Shown: positions 46,201 through 58,178, numbered from the stretch's first letter. The stretch is 64,000 nucleotides of DNA from Ostrinia nubilalis (GCF_963855985.1 NC_087095.1:4722001-4786000), one strand, 5' to 3'. Translations and numbers: made by a program. The notes: generated by a model not told the origin, from the sequence alone.

Positions 46201-49200
46201 TTTTGCGTGGAACATGCAGTATATCTATTATACTCGTTTATGAGTAGTTCTACCCGAATAAAGTTATTCTTAACGTCAGGTAAATCTATCAATTTCAATT
46301 AGCTATTGTCTTACCGGATCTAGGTCAGCCATTTCATTTAATCGCAAGAAAACTGCTTTTCTTGCGACCATATCACAATAAACTAGATAGATCCAATAAA
46401 ATCCACGCAAGTAATTTCGAAAGTGCAGTTCATTGAGCCGGCTTTGCTGTTGCTAAATTGTCGTTGCGGCGTCATAAAGTTGTGATAAACCTAACTTACT
46501 GCCATATTTATGGAGACAATCTGCAGAGCTGTTATCATGAATTAATAATATTGTACATAAATTATATTGAGATTACTGTTAAAGCATTTAATTTTGTTTT
46601 ATGATGATTTTAACCAACTTCAAAGAAAATGCTATCTCACCACACTGCGAGAAACGCCAGTAAACTTTTTGCGTTGCGACAACAGTGGCGTGAGTTTTCC
46701 CATGCCTCGTGCTATCCTTACAAGCATTGCCCTTGCCCATCACAAGTCATTATTTGCTAGATGATCATGTATTCACCAACCTTGGATGCAGGCCGCCACC
46801 AACCGGCCATTGTGGAAATCATTGGGGCAGACCTATGTTCGGCAGTAGACGTCCTATGGCTGAAATGTTGATTATGATGATGAACATGTCTTCACCTACC
46901 TGCTGACGCCATCTTTGTCGTCTACCAGCAGTTTCAGCAGCGTCGCGTTGGCGTTCAGTGTCTTGTACCGACTGTTGTCCTCCAGCTCTTTGCCTAGGCT
47001 GGGAAGTGTGCTCTCGTCTACCTTCGGACTGACTGACGTCTCGCCGTAACTTAACTTGACACCTGGAAAAGTGGCCGTTTTAGTTCTGGGAGTTTTAAAT
47101 CAACACCAGTTTCATTCATCATGACAGGGATAAGACTACCTAAATTGTGCTCTTTTGTGTGTTTCTTTCTTTTCATGTTTTGTGTGATGTACTGAATGAA
47201 ATGTTTAGATATCTTTACTGACTATCAGTAGTAGATTCATTTTAAACATTTATTGCGAACTGATTATCATCTCTGACATGCTTTTGGTTGTAGTAATCGT
47301 GATGATTACTACAGTCGCAGATTACTCATAAAATTTTACCTATATCTGAATCATCATCGTCACCGTGTATTGTCATTTATCAATAGCGTTCATATGTTAA
47401 TGAGGTTCTAAGTACCAACCAACTCTATTGGGTTTACGAGCATGCTTGTCGGTTTATATGTCTCATTAATTAATATGTAGAGAAATGCTGCTGCTGTAAA
47501 AAAACAATAATTTCTTTTATCACTCAACTCAGATGCAGATAGGTTGGTAAGGGACTTCTGATTACGTAGCTTAATACCTAAGATGATGATTATATTACGT
47601 CCCATTTGCATAATCATGTATGCGTCGCATATGATCAAAGAATTAATTATTATAAAAAGCTTCTTTGCATTCGCAAGGTGTCGATTGTAGGTGATTGTCG
47701 AATGAATTGGAATATATGTGTTTTAAAATGATTTTGCATAAGTAAGTGCAATCTTCTAGTTGGTAGGCTCTGGAAAGTATGAACGGCACAAATTGTAGAC
47801 CGGCGTTTACCCGTGGTCCCCCCAACATGTCCCCCTGGTGGGTCCACGGGTAATTTTTTTTACCCGTTGTCCCACCGTTCTGAACAATTTTTGCCAGTGG
47901 GTCTACGGGTAATTTATTTTAACCATAGTCCCACCGCACAGTGGTAAACGTTGCATGTCACCTAGGTATAATTATAAAAAAATCTATAATTATTAATTAG
48001 AACTGGCCCCATAGCAGACATTTTCCTACATCTGTGGAGCGGGTACCACTTTCCATACATTTGTGCCCATCATCCTTTACTTTCAATTTTATTCCAAGAA
48101 GAAAATTTATTTTATTTTATTTTATTTCCAATTATTTTTTAATTAAAATTGATGTAAAAAAGAATAGACTTTCTATTTTATTTTATCGATTTTTTTCCAA
48201 GAATATGAGGTGACATGCAACGTTTACCACTGTGCGGTGGGACTATGGTTAAAATAAATTACCCGTAGACCCACTGGCAAAAACTGTTCAGAACGGTGGG
48301 ACAACGGGTAAAAAAAATTACCCGTGGACCCACCAGGGGGACATGTTGGGGGGACCACGGGTAAACGGTAACTTGCGATATAAGATTTTATCATGAAATT
48401 AATCTCTTCTAGTAAAGTAAGATACTATCTACAAAACTAACACAAGTAGAGCAAAGGCATCTTTATAGGCTGGGTTGCACTATCTTACTTTAACTTTAAC
48501 AAACGTCAAAAATCTGTCAAACTCCATACAGTTATCGTCAAAGTTAGGTGGTGCATTAAGTTGTCATAGAAATTAAGTTAAATATGATAAATATTAGATT
48601 TGTGTGTGAAAAATAGTTCCGTTATCGGTCAGCTAGGTTTGGGTGTGTGTTAAGTGTTAGCATATCGAATTTGAACTGCAGTTAACCCAAACTTATCGCA
48701 GTGCAAACATTCTTGATACAGGCCAGCGCGATTAGTGGGTCACTCGCAACTTTGCTAACGTGGGCTTAACGGTGAAAAGCCGGTTTTAAAGTTGTAAGGC
48801 TTTTAGTATCCGAACGTCTGTAAATATTTCATTTCGTCGGCCTCGATGACTCGGTGCATCATAATTTCAGGGTACGATTCCGGGTTTTGGGCAAGTTTGA
48901 AACTTTTTGGGCAATGATTCATTTTTTGCCATGAACAAGTAGGTATGTATCTATGTATGTATGTTTTGACCTTTGTGGTCTTTTCAGGAAGATGAGCGGT
49001 ATACTCGTACATGGCGTAGTTACTGAACCTAATTCAAAGATAAGATCTCCACCAAGCCGGATACACCTTTGTAACACCATGCTTGTGCATGCTGCAGGGA
49101 ATTTCCTATTTAGGTTCTACACTTAAAGTAAAGATGAACGGAGATAATTTCCTGAGAACTATCAGCGGAGGTCAGAGAGGGCAAACCAACAAAGTCCGCA

Positions 49201-52200
49201 AGTATCATTTAGAAGTAATTTATTATCGTCGTTCGTCGCAACTAGGGATGTTATGGATATGTAGTTTCGATTATGGATACGGTTACGGATATTGGAATAA
49301 TATTATACCGGTTACGGTTACGGATATTTTTTTTAATATTCTCTGTTATCTATGGACTGTGCTGTAGAATGAAAATTGCAATAGTTGCCCAACATAGTTC
49401 ACGCCTTGCGAATAGAATGGGTACAGAAGAGATTTCTTTGGCATCTGTCTCCTTTTGGTCTCACAGAAAAGCTTTTATCTTATGGGAAAAAACTCATGTA
49501 GGTAGGTACTTCAAAATGCAATAATTAAATCAGCGTAGGGACTTGCTTGACTCCATTGAGTTATAATATACGAGTAGGTACGTAAATATTACTTTAATGC
49601 TTGACTGCCTATATCCGAAACTATCCGAAACTTTTGAATCGGTTATGGTTACGGTTACGGATATTTTTTTATTTCGGATATCCGAAAGTTTCTGTACCGT
49701 TACGGATATCCATAACATCCCTGGTCGCAACATTGCTTCAAATGATTCCGAGACCATGTCACGGTTCAAAACTAGTTTTGGGAATGGCGACGTATGATTC
49801 ATTGAGCTTCGGTAGATTTGCATGTTACAGTCTGATAGAAATCGAAGTGAAAGTAGTTAACGTGAAACTAATGTAAACTTATTCATAGCAGCTTTTTATT
49901 GAGGTAGAGGCTATGTAATCGAACTTGTAACTTATAATTATTTCCGATAGTTTAATAAGTAGGTATGTACTACCATAAGTTGACTTTCTAGGACCTTTCT
50001 TTTCCTATTTGTTTATCCGCCGTTTATTTTTTCTACGTTTCTTAAAAACATTTTGGTATTTTATTCGTAAGCCTACTTGGGTGTTGAATGAATCTTGACC
50101 TCTGACTGATTATAATCGCATTTTCACACGGCTATTAGAAGGCGTTTTAAATATTCTATTGTAGGCAAGATTTTTGGATAAATTATTAGATAATATTGTG
50201 CCTAAAGGTATAAAAAACTTTTATCGCTTTTGATAGAGTAAAATGGTTTGAATGTACTAAAGCGCAGCGCAATTAAAACTTTCGATAGATTTTTTCGATA
50301 GAGATTACGTTATACTTAAACTCTTATTACAAAGAAATTTCTTACGCAAGAAGGTAAAAAACCCATGTAGAGGTGTACCTTTTTTTTTTTTTTTTTTTTT
50401 TACGGGGAAAAAATGCGTTGAATCGCATACCTACCCTGCGGGGACAGGGTAGGTTATGTGGGGCTCACCACGTCAGAAGGACGAGGCATACCCACTAAAA
50501 AGACCCCGGTGCTCCGTCACTCGCCATAAGTGGGAGGAGACTGTGGGTTTCCGGACAAAGCCTTCTCTACCACAGCCCCTCCCGGCGATTGCCCGCCTAC
50601 ATGGCGGGCCCTACAAGCCCCCCAGGACGGGGGGCGACAGGAACAGCTGGAAGCACACAGCTGTTCCCGTCCGACGGTGGTGGTGACCTGTGCAATGCAG
50701 GCGGGGGCGCCCCCACGCCCCCGGCCCGCTGGCCATCACCGAGGAGAGGAAACTGGAGGCGATCATATTGTCATGTAGAGGTGTACCTACGATAGCCTGT
50801 GTATATTGGATTGTCCATTAACTAATGTCCCAAATAGCTAAATTGGTTAAGTGAACGGTTATCTCCAACCTCCAACTATAGGCGCGACGACACGGCCAAC
50901 ATTTTTTAAACTATAATATTCTACGTAAGAAAATATTTTGAATGTAAACAAATCTTTGCTAAGATAATAAGATGTGTAATGTTTGGTTACATAAATAATT
51001 ACAATGCTAACGTGCGAAACGAATGAATAATTAAATTCTTCTGACTAATAGATCATAGTGAACCTTGGGCGATCACCACTTTTTGTCTGCTTATAGGTAA
51101 AATCTTAGAAGGAAAATATTATCAATATATTTATCACAATTCTTATACCATCAGCATAAATTGGAAATCCACATCCGCAATACAATTTATTCAGTCAATT
51201 GATGCCACCTAGTCTGAGAGCGATAGGAGGTAATTGACTTCAAAGACATGTTTCCGTTATTGTAAGCTATCAGTAATGGCCTCTTGTAAGATATACGGGT
51301 GTATTGTATAATTGTATTAAGCTTATGGCTTGAGATTGATCACGGAAGCATCTAGCCATGTAAAGAAAAACACGTTTCTCGCGACCCCGACTGTAGGGAC
51401 GACCAACGGCAAAACGAGTTGAAAATAGGTACTGACATCGTATGTGGATCTCCATAGATGCGATTTTGCAACCAATATTATGTAGTCCGATCTGTTGGCG
51501 ACTGTACTTTGAAACTGCTGCTCTCAAGCAAACGAAGTAGATTAAGTAAACGCAAGTTACATTGTAGCGGTTTAAGTGTTAGGTCACGAGTCACGATATG
51601 GACCCGTAACTTAGGCATAGCTGCAGCTTGGATAAGCTAGAATCTAGATAGATCTACAGAGCATAGTTCACATAATGCCTTACCTTAACCATAACATTTG
51701 CGGAACGGTTTAACTTAGCTGTCGCGATCAACGGGCTCACTTTTACTCAAGGAATTTTATGAATGCGCGCAAGATTTGACAGTTACCTTAATCATACCAA
51801 AGAAAGCCTCATTGTCTGAATTCCTGGAGAAGGCAGCCAAATGGAAAGGTCGCGTTGAGGTAAAGTGAGTAAGTTCGAACCTCATTCATTCACGGCCAAA
51901 CGGCGGATGAATCACCGCAAATTACTCTACGCCACTTACTACAGACTGGTTGTTTTGTAGCTGAGATCACATAAAAGGCATAATTAACATAAGTTGTCAT
52001 GAGTCTTACTATTCGGTACTACACACGTCCGGAAAATTAGATAGGTACTATGTTAGCAAAGTGAATCATCAATGTAAATGACTACTCGTCGTTCATTTAA
52101 CTCGTAAATATTAACTACTTCGGAGTAAATTTTATCACTTATCATTTCCTTATCAAAAACATTTTAAGATGTGCTACTGTAGCAGATAGCAGTGCTTCAG

Positions 52201-53240
52201 TGCAGGTATGAGCATGAGCGCATGGACAAAAAAAACCTTTTTCAGAATTCGCGAAAATTTCGTTCCGTCTCCTTTTTCTGACTTCCTCTGGAATCAGTCG
52301 TCATAAGCTGTAGTCTGCTCATCATTATACCTTTAGTGGAATGCATTACCGTGAAAACCGTGATTTTGTCATGTTCACTAACAAGCTTTAGAGTAGGCGC
52401 ACACCGTTGATTTTTAGTTGGCCGATAGTTGTGCCCGATTTTAAATTGTATGAAGAATCGGCCAAATTGAATCGGCGTAGTGTGCGCACTCCCATACATG
52501 CCCATACTGATCAACTGCCCGACTAAACTATCGGCCGACGAAAAATCAACGGTGTGCGCCTACTCTTAGGAAAACATTTGACCATTTCGCAATTCGTATT
52601 CTTCTTCCATCATTCTAGAATCTAAACATCACGCGGAAAGGAAATATTTTTTATGTATTTAATTGTTAGCATAGCCTCATTTCGCTAATTTTGTTGCAGA
52701 GTAGGAACTTAACTCACTAATGACCAGCAATGATCATTAAAATCTCGACTAGTCTGATAGCAAATTACAATTAAAGAGAGCTATAATTTTGCAAAGATTA
52801 AGTTAACTTGCTAATGATCCTGTATTGTATCCCTTTGCACCAACGCAGATTGAAAAATTATATTTCCTCGTAAATTCCTTTACTTAGAGAGATTTCGCGG
52901 AAAAGAACCCTTTTTCGTTTCTTTATTTTGACGATGATTTATTCAGTTGATTTCAATAATTTTATTGTCTTGGAGGAGTTAAAAGAGCATATAAGTAGTT
53001 ACATTTTACGGAATCTCTGGTTTATGTTTATTTTAGGACTTTATTGTTTTACATATGGGTGATAAGTGATTAAACTGTGAAAATTATTCCATGGTTTGCT
53101 TTTACACTTACGTAATATTCAAGTGTAAACCAAAATGATGTGACAATTGTTATTGTTCAGGTAGCAACATTAGCGTGCTGTAAAACAAACAACTTACCCA
53201 ACACGGCCACGAAGAATAAACACGCGGAGTACTGCGCCAT
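43274..53240 (-). CDS. Unnamed small single-pass (type I) membrane protein, 6 coding exons
   Basis: I do not recognise this family. The spliced protein is 189 residues: signal peptide (MAQYSACLFFVAVLGVKLSYG), an acidic Ser/Asp/Glu-rich extracellular part with one N-glycosylation site (NAT) and runs such as DSEDERVVLPGVPDS, one membrane helix (about 141-160, LAAGIMVAITCSIVCVAYTG), then a basic stop-transfer WRR and a short tail RIYLQRNGLKHELLRNEENI ending TRIEL. Exons: 53198-53240, 46900-47062, 45880-46016, 44705-44858, 43426-43492 and 43274-43279. All junction phases agree. Exon 4 can also be read through its donor to an immediate TAA, giving a 167-residue form without the tail. The large first intron carries several transposable elements. 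The extracellular part has no recognised domain; the function is unknown. Confidence 0.85.
43426..43492 (-). CDS. Membrane-protein gene exon 5: cytoplasmic tail
   Basis: Acceptor ttttttcag, G, then QRNGLKHELLRNEENIAETR and IE before donor gtaaga. It is open only in the frame that follows exon 4. Confidence 0.75.
43493..44261. other. Intron of the membrane-protein gene
   Basis: Includes a GC-richer patch (43560-43880) with overlapping chance frames on both strands. No splice-supported exon. Confidence 0.35.
44262..44385 (+). mobile_element. tRNA-derived SINE, copy A
   Basis: A-box-like tagcccaacggtg, B-box-like cgggtttgaactc, then attgtggtgaacccactcgt. The same layout and body recur at 61391. 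Confidence 0.7.
44701..44858 (-). CDS. Membrane-protein gene exon 4: transmembrane helix
   Basis: Acceptor aattctag, then NGEVRKDSERVRYSGM, the membrane helix, and WRRIY. If spliced at TT|gtaagg (end 44705) it continues to exon 5. If retained it ends TTG TAA at 44701. Confidence 0.87.
44859..45879. other. Intron of the membrane-protein gene
   Basis: AT-rich. Chance frames only; nothing recognised. Confidence 0.35.
45880..46016 (-). CDS. Membrane-protein gene exon 3
   Basis: Acceptor ttcaaag, then SEVFDMLHSRDDNQEHIDLP and an acidic stretch ending QAEFLQ, G, donor gtaaat. Confidence 0.82.
46017..46782. other. Intron of the membrane-protein gene
   Basis: AT-rich. Nothing recognised. Confidence 0.35.
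46783..46890 (+). mobile_element. RTE 3'-end fragment
   Basis: ggatgcaggccgccaccaac, then gacctatgttcggcagtaga and an atgatgatga tail, as in the fragments at 4603 and 15405. It lies 10 bp from exon 2 of the membrane-protein gene. Confidence 0.75.
46900..47062 (-). CDS. Membrane-protein gene exon 2
   Basis: Acceptor cttttccag, then VKLSYGETSVSPKVDESTLP and onward to LLKLLVDDKDGVS, AG, donor gtaggt. Includes the NAT glycosylation site. Confidence 0.85.
47063..47803. other. Intron of the membrane-protein gene
   Basis: AT-rich, nothing recognised. Confidence 0.35.
47804..48367. mobile_element. Foldback element with 160-bp near-perfect arms
   Basis: Arms 47804-47963 and 48208-48367 are inverse complements with one mismatch seen, around a 244-bp AT-rich loop. 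Each arm contains reiterated words acccgtggtccc, acccgttgtccc and gggtctacgggtaat. No target duplication is clear. Confidence 0.9.
48468..48555. mobile_element. MITE, GGCTGGGTTGCAC family
   Basis: ggctgggttgcactatctta, then aacgtcaaaaatctgtcaaa and aagttaggtggtgca. Same family as 10791-10902 in the opposite orientation, somewhat shorter. Confidence 0.7.
48556..49242. other. Intron of the membrane-protein gene
   Basis: AT-rich, nothing recognised. Confidence 0.35.
49243..49723. mobile_element. hAT-type non-autonomous element
   Basis: Ends tagggatgttatggatat / atatccataacatccctg, 8-bp duplication gtcgcaac at 49235-49242 and 49724-49731. TAGGGATG ends with an 8-bp duplication are the hAT pattern. 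The interior is rich in ggttacggttacggatat words. Confidence 0.9.
49732..50363. other. Intron of the membrane-protein gene
   Basis: AT-rich, nothing recognised. Confidence 0.35.
50364..50788 (-). mobile_element. 5'-truncated non-LTR retroelement with 17-bp target duplication
   Basis: The 17-bp repeat catgtagaggtgtacct occurs at 50364-50380 and 50772-50788. Between them a run of T (poly-A on the minus strand) is followed by about 370 bp of GC-rich sequence with no long coding frame, presumably 3' UTR. Intact flanking repeats and tail suggest a young insertion. Confidence 0.88.
50789..52390. other. Intron of the membrane-protein gene
   Basis: AT-rich, nothing recognised. Confidence 0.35.
52391..52565. 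mobile_element. TTA-flanked MITE, GAGTAGGCGCACACC ends
   Basis: 175 bp. Inverted ends gagtaggcgcacaccgttga / tcaacggtgtgcgcctactc with TTA at 52388-52390 and 52566-52568. Inner inverted pair around cggccgatagtt. A TTA target suggests PIF/Harbinger. Confidence 0.88.
53198..53240 (-). CDS. Membrane-protein gene exon 1: signal peptide
   Basis: ATG at 53240-53238 starts MAQYSACLFFVAVL plus G before donor gtaagt. The split Gly with exon 2 keeps phase. Confidence 0.85.
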
Positions 53241-56200
53241 TTCACGAATACGCCCTGGAACGATAGTTAGTTGAGTATAGTTATTATTGTTTATTACCTA
53301 GGCCAGTTTGAGGGCATTGCTAGAAGCCTTTCGATGTTGACATTAGGTTAACGCTAGTAGGAGTTCCTTGATATTCTTTATATTGAGATCTGCGTTCCTG
53401 AACTTTTGAAGTCCTGATTCTGCGTTTATTATTAATATTCTGTACTTTTATTCTATGCAGGAAATCAGAGCCACCTCAGAGCTATGTAAGTTTCACTTTA
53501 TTTACGTAGACGTAGGAAACATTATCTAGGTAGGTACTACCTGCGTAGTTCAACGCATTAGAACATGCTTATCTGGTTACCCTTTGTCCAGAACATTAGT
53601 ATAAGCAAGTAGTGAATAATATTGTTATGAACAATACGAAAGATAAGGCATAATAGGGCAGTCTTTCTTTAATGAAGAGCATTTTGATCTCGTTAAGTGT
53701 CAGTTTCGAATATAAATTGGAAAAGTTATCTTGTTTACTTACATTAGTTTTGTTTCAATTAAAAATTATTACCTCTCATCAGAAACTTCCATTCGCACTT
53801 ATTAAAATATCTTATCAACTAAAATAAATGATAAAACAAACAATGATCTTACGCTAAAATTCCGCAACTTTGAGATTCCGGTATCACAACTATCAACTAG
53901 ACAACAGAAACACTTTCGCGGTGTAAAACTATACCAAACCAGTTCTGGAACAAGACTAAAAATACCTGAACTCGTCTCGGAGATCTGAGTTGGGTTTGCA
54001 CGTTCGTTTTAATTGAATGTCCGGTGGTTGTGTCACTTTTGTTTTGGTCATATGCGCGAGGGTGGCGCGAGCGTGCGCCGGCGGCGGAGGCGTGCGGTAC
54101 TCTGGTCCTCGCGAGCCTCGCTTGCGCACCCGGCGCGGGAGCCGCTGACCTCACCGATGCAGGAAGTCCACTAAATTCAGCATCACGTGGACACGGCATC
54201 GAAGCTGCCTCGAAGCCCTACGCTTTGACATGGTAAAGTATGGGCACTGTCTTCATCCATGCGGCCATGTCGAAATGACTGATAAATCTTAAGGCTTATC
54301 TTACTTGACCCGAATGGCTCAGTGGGGCGGTGTTATCGAACGTAGCGGGTCCCGGGTTCGTTCTAACCTCAGATCATAGTTTCTATGATCTGAGGTTCTA
54401 ACGAAACGATATTTCCTCAATTCGTATCTGGGTGTTACTGGGTTTGAGTTTTTGGAAAACATATTCATTTTCTGCGATATCGAGACTACACGAAGTTCAA
54501 GTTTTAGGACGCAGACTAATTTCATGTTTATCATGTTCCAATTCAGGGATCTTTCATTAAATTGCGTTACAGTTAGCTCTACTTTGTTAACCTAAATCAA
54601 AAATCTATTCATATAATTTTTGGTATAACAGTTCCAAATACAACCACAAAGGCTGGCGATAATGATGATATCTACTCAATTACATTCACTGTTATGTGTA
54701 ACATTGTTCGTTGCCGTTGCGGCATGATCGCGGGATCGCGGCATCCTGCGCCCGCGCCGCGGGAATCCGTGCCGGTGACCTCGGGCTCGGCACCGCGAGC
54801 GAAAAATAAATGGAGGTGTCACTACCGTACTGCAGTATTATTTGGCTACTAGCTTTTGTCCGCGGCTTTGCACACGTGCATTTCGGTTTGACACAGAAAG
54901 TCTTTATTTCCCTTCCAAAAACCAGGTTTATCCTATGTTTTAGCCATTTACAGGTAGGTAAGTTTATCTATGTTGTATACTACTCTTTGTATGTAAATCT
55001 TCAAGCCATTATTAGACCGAAGAGTAGCTAAATCCCTCGAGACAAAGGTGAGACATTTACTTTTATAACTGCTGGTCTGCACTGCACTGGTCTGGGACAA
55101 TGGGATGTCATGGGTAGGGAAACGAATCGTAATGAGGCTTAGTAGTAACTTACCTTATAATTTGATTCACAACTTTTGCAAATTAGGTTTTATTTTGAGT
55201 CATCATATTTACCTACTCACCTAAAGACGCGATTTTTCATTTGTGTGCGTTTTTCCTTATCCAAGAAAGTCGTTTTCCGTGCGGAAATAGGTACATTTCG
55301 ATGTTGATTTCTTCACCTCTTACAGAAATCAATTCAATGACACAGATGCAGAAAGTTTTCCAATTGTAATTACAACGACCGCTTAGGGAAAATAAATTAA
55401 TCATGCAATCTCTTGATCAGTAACGGAACAAGGCTTCTTGAAGTTCTTGAGCTGCAGACCATTCAAATAACACGTTTTGTTATTTTTTTATTTTGTTCGA
55501 TAACGCAGTTTTGCTAGCTTCCTTTCTCAGTCATGTGAGATTCATCATTATCACAATCATCATGTCATTCAGTCTCCACTGCAGGAACAAGGCACTCCCA
55601 TTTAGGTACCAGAGGCAAATGGACATCAACTTCACTATAGATATTAGGGCTATTACGGCGATGATTACCCGCCTGAGGTACTACTACTTATGTGAAAATT
55701 ATTACCTTTTATGAACCAACTTGTTAGTTTAACTAAGTACCTATAATAAACTACAACACTAAGGTCACTGTGTGAACTTTACTTGGCGCATCAGAAATAT
55801 TCAAATTATGATTTTATTATAACTTTATGACGTGGCTTACTGCTTAAATTAATCATGAGATCTTTGGCTAATGGAAAAAAACGTAAGCAGCACCACAAGA
55901 TGCCTGAGAGGCAGATGCGTATTTATTAACAGACATGTTTCTCGTTTTGCCTTGTTGGCTCGAAGGCGATTACAGTTTTTGTTCACCTTCGCTTCCAATA
56001 TGTACGAGTACCTGTTCCATGTACCAACCAAACTATAAGGTCTTTTGCTATCTTAATTTAGATTATTTAGTATAATTTACAAAGAGCAGATGATTAAGGC
56101 GTATTGATTTAGGTTTATATTTTAGAGCTTTTCAAAGATTAAAGAATGATCATCGAATCTAATAATCGATTAATGAATCGAACGCACAGCTAAAATAGAG

Positions 56201-57069
56201 CGCATCTTTAGCAATTGCACTATTATAGTGGTGCTTACCTATTGATGATTTGTAGGTGGATAATTGATTCTAGGTCTACTTAATTAGTTCTTTGCTCCTT
56301 GTTTGCTCGCAATTGACGTGACCTTTCCCAGGAGGTCCTAAGCCCTAGCAGCGTTACGGTTGTTACACAAATGTTCTACCTCCTCATACACATATCTAAC
56401 GTATAATTTAATCCATTCTCAAAGTAAGTTCGCAGTACGTAGGCGTACTTGACAATGGCTCGCAAAAAGTTTGATTAGTACTTTGGATGCCGTTAGCAAG
56501 AGTTTTAGCAATATCAATAGCGATCGTTCTTTTTTGCGGACTTATTCGCAGGAAAATGATGCCACGCAGTTCTTTGTTTCATTTTTCAATAGATGGATTG
56601 ATTAAGGATTGTAGTCAAAGGTCTGCAAATTCATCTTCTCTGATATAATCACTTAGATTAAGTTAAATACGTTGTAAATATTGATTGTCTTCCAGTGTAT
56701 GTCTTGTTGGTTGTCCTATTAAATAAATAAATAAATATAGGACAGTGCACTCGCTGCAGACAGTAATCCACATTGGCCACAGAGGCCACGTATAAAGTCT
56801 GAATTAAGTATTTTTCGTTGCCTAATCATAGTGCAAGAAGATTTTGACAATGACTATGACAAACTAATCAAAATCTCTGTCTCATCTGTGATCAAAACCA
56901 CCAAAACAATCTCAAATGTTCTGAATAAAAATGTGAATAAAAGTGAATAAATTAAGAAAAGCCAAAAAAATATAAAAATCCTTTTAAAATGTAAAAAAAG
57001 AGAAGGATAAATTTTTAATTAGTTCCTTGAAAATTACTTGAAGTAAAGTGTTTGGCAATATCTTTGACG
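53241..57069. other. Region between the membrane-protein gene and the Lys/Cys-rich pair
   Basis: Contains CpG-rich patches at 54050-54180 and 54720-54800, plausible promoter regions for the minus-strand gene (inference), and a tRNA-like SINE head at 54308-54375. No splice-supported exon recognised. A (taaa)n stretch lies near 56720. Confidence 0.35.
54308..54375 (+). mobile_element. tRNA-derived SINE head (degenerate)
   Basis: A-box-like tggctcagtgg and B-box-like gggttcgttctaacc spaced as in a tRNA, but with mismatched stems. Not a functional tRNA gene. Confidence 0.45.
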
Positions 57070-57930
57070 ATGACGAAGATGAAAAGGAAAAGGTCTTCTA
57101 CTTGCGTAGCCCGCAGTCGGAACTGCTCAAAAAACTCCCAAGTAAGAAGTACAAGTCAACAAAAAAAGTACTTGAATAAGAAGCAGTTGGCTCTGGATCA
57201 AAGGGAAAAGGAGCTGCTGAAAAAGGAAAGAGTGTTGCAACATAAGATAAAAAAATATAACAAACGCGACAACCGCAAAGCAAAAGCAGATAAAAAGGCG
57301 GCTAACAAGCTTAATCGTGCCCGGAAAAAGTTGCTTTCAGCACTTGATTCAAAGGACCGATTGAAAAAGAAACGATTAAGTAAAAGTACGATATCTTCTA
57401 GAATTTGGAAGCGCGGCAAGGGGAAGTTAAAAAAGAAAAAGCAAAAAAGTTTGATAGATACGATAACTGGGTGCCCTATTCAGTATATTACTGAATTAGT
57501 GAACAAGCCATGTCACTGCAATCAGGGATTGAGACGGGTGCGGCGCCGGGTGCCCAACGTGGAGTCGTCTTGTTTGAGAAGAATATTTGGAGGCCCGTGT
57601 AGCTGTCAGCCTGCTCCGAAAAGAAAGTATGCAGATGGTTATGGAACAAGGTTGGGAAACATGCTGCACGCGTGCAGATGTGAGGCGCAAGATGCGAGGA
57701 CCAGGTATGGGCCGGGTGGAGACTGCTACCTGATGACGCTCAGGCAGACCCCGCAGGTGTGGATCCACCACCGATGGCCGCGGTTGTATCCCCATTACTT
57801 GGGCGCGCGACACCAGTGGAAGAATTTACGTCACTGCCTGTTGTTCTGTGCTGGTATTCTGATTTGGACCCCGTGCATACTTTTCTTGGAATTATGTAAA
57901 TGCTTCTGTTGTGCCTGTTGTTCAGATTGA
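57070..57930 (+). CDS. Unrecognised Lys-rich N-terminus / Cys-rich C-terminal membrane protein (paralogue 1)
   Basis: 286 residues from the first ATG (57070) to TGA; family unknown to me. Residues 1-145 are extremely basic (DQREKELLKKERVLQHKIKK, RKAKADKKAANKLNRARKKL), probably charged helix. The middle is Cys-rich (NKPCHCNQG, GGPCSCQPAPKRK). The end reads MTLRQTPQVWIHHRWPRLYP, then a hydrophobic helix (about 256-275, CLLFCAGILIWTPCILFLEL) and a closing Cys cluster KCFCCACCSD that could be acylated. The same C-terminal module ends the next gene. A second frame just upstream (AGT at 57042 to TAA at 57170, containing DDDEDEKEKVFYLRSPQSEL) looks coding and overlaps the start of this frame, so the real N-terminus may differ. 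A polyadenylation signal AATAAA lies near 58179. Confidence 0.7.
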   Translation: MTKMKRKRSSTCVARSRNCSKNSQVRSTSQQKKYLNKKQLALDQREKELLKKERVLQHKIKKYNKRDNRKAKADKKAANKLNRARKKLLSALDSKDRLKKKRLSKSTISSRIWKRGKGKLKKKKQKSLIDTITGCPIQYITELVNKPCHCNQGLRRVRRRVPNVESSCLRRIFGGPCSCQPAPKRKYADGYGTRLGNMLHACRCEAQDARTRYGPGGDCYLMTLRQTPQVWIHHRWPRLYPHYLGARHQWKNLRHCLLFCAGILIWTPCILFLELCKCFCCACCSD

Positions 57931-58178
57931 ACTATTAACTTACCCACGAGAATTACTTAATTAATACATGTGTTGAAATTAGCTTTCATGTTTTCTTCTG
58001 TTCAACAAATAGTAAGACCTTCGAATTGAGTTTCCTATTAGGTTGTTGGGTCCGACCCTAACCTTCCTGAAAAGAAAGTTTACCTGTTTAATTAACTACA
58101 TTGCGTTTTTTTCATCTGGTAGGCACCGCGACGAAAGCACAACCGAAATAATTCTTGCCTATGCATAAGCATAGACAA

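Noticed and set aside
53897..54199. 100-codon Ala/Arg-rich minus frame in a CpG-rich patch
   Set aside because: Composition is explained by GC content; no splice-consistent link to the membrane-protein gene.
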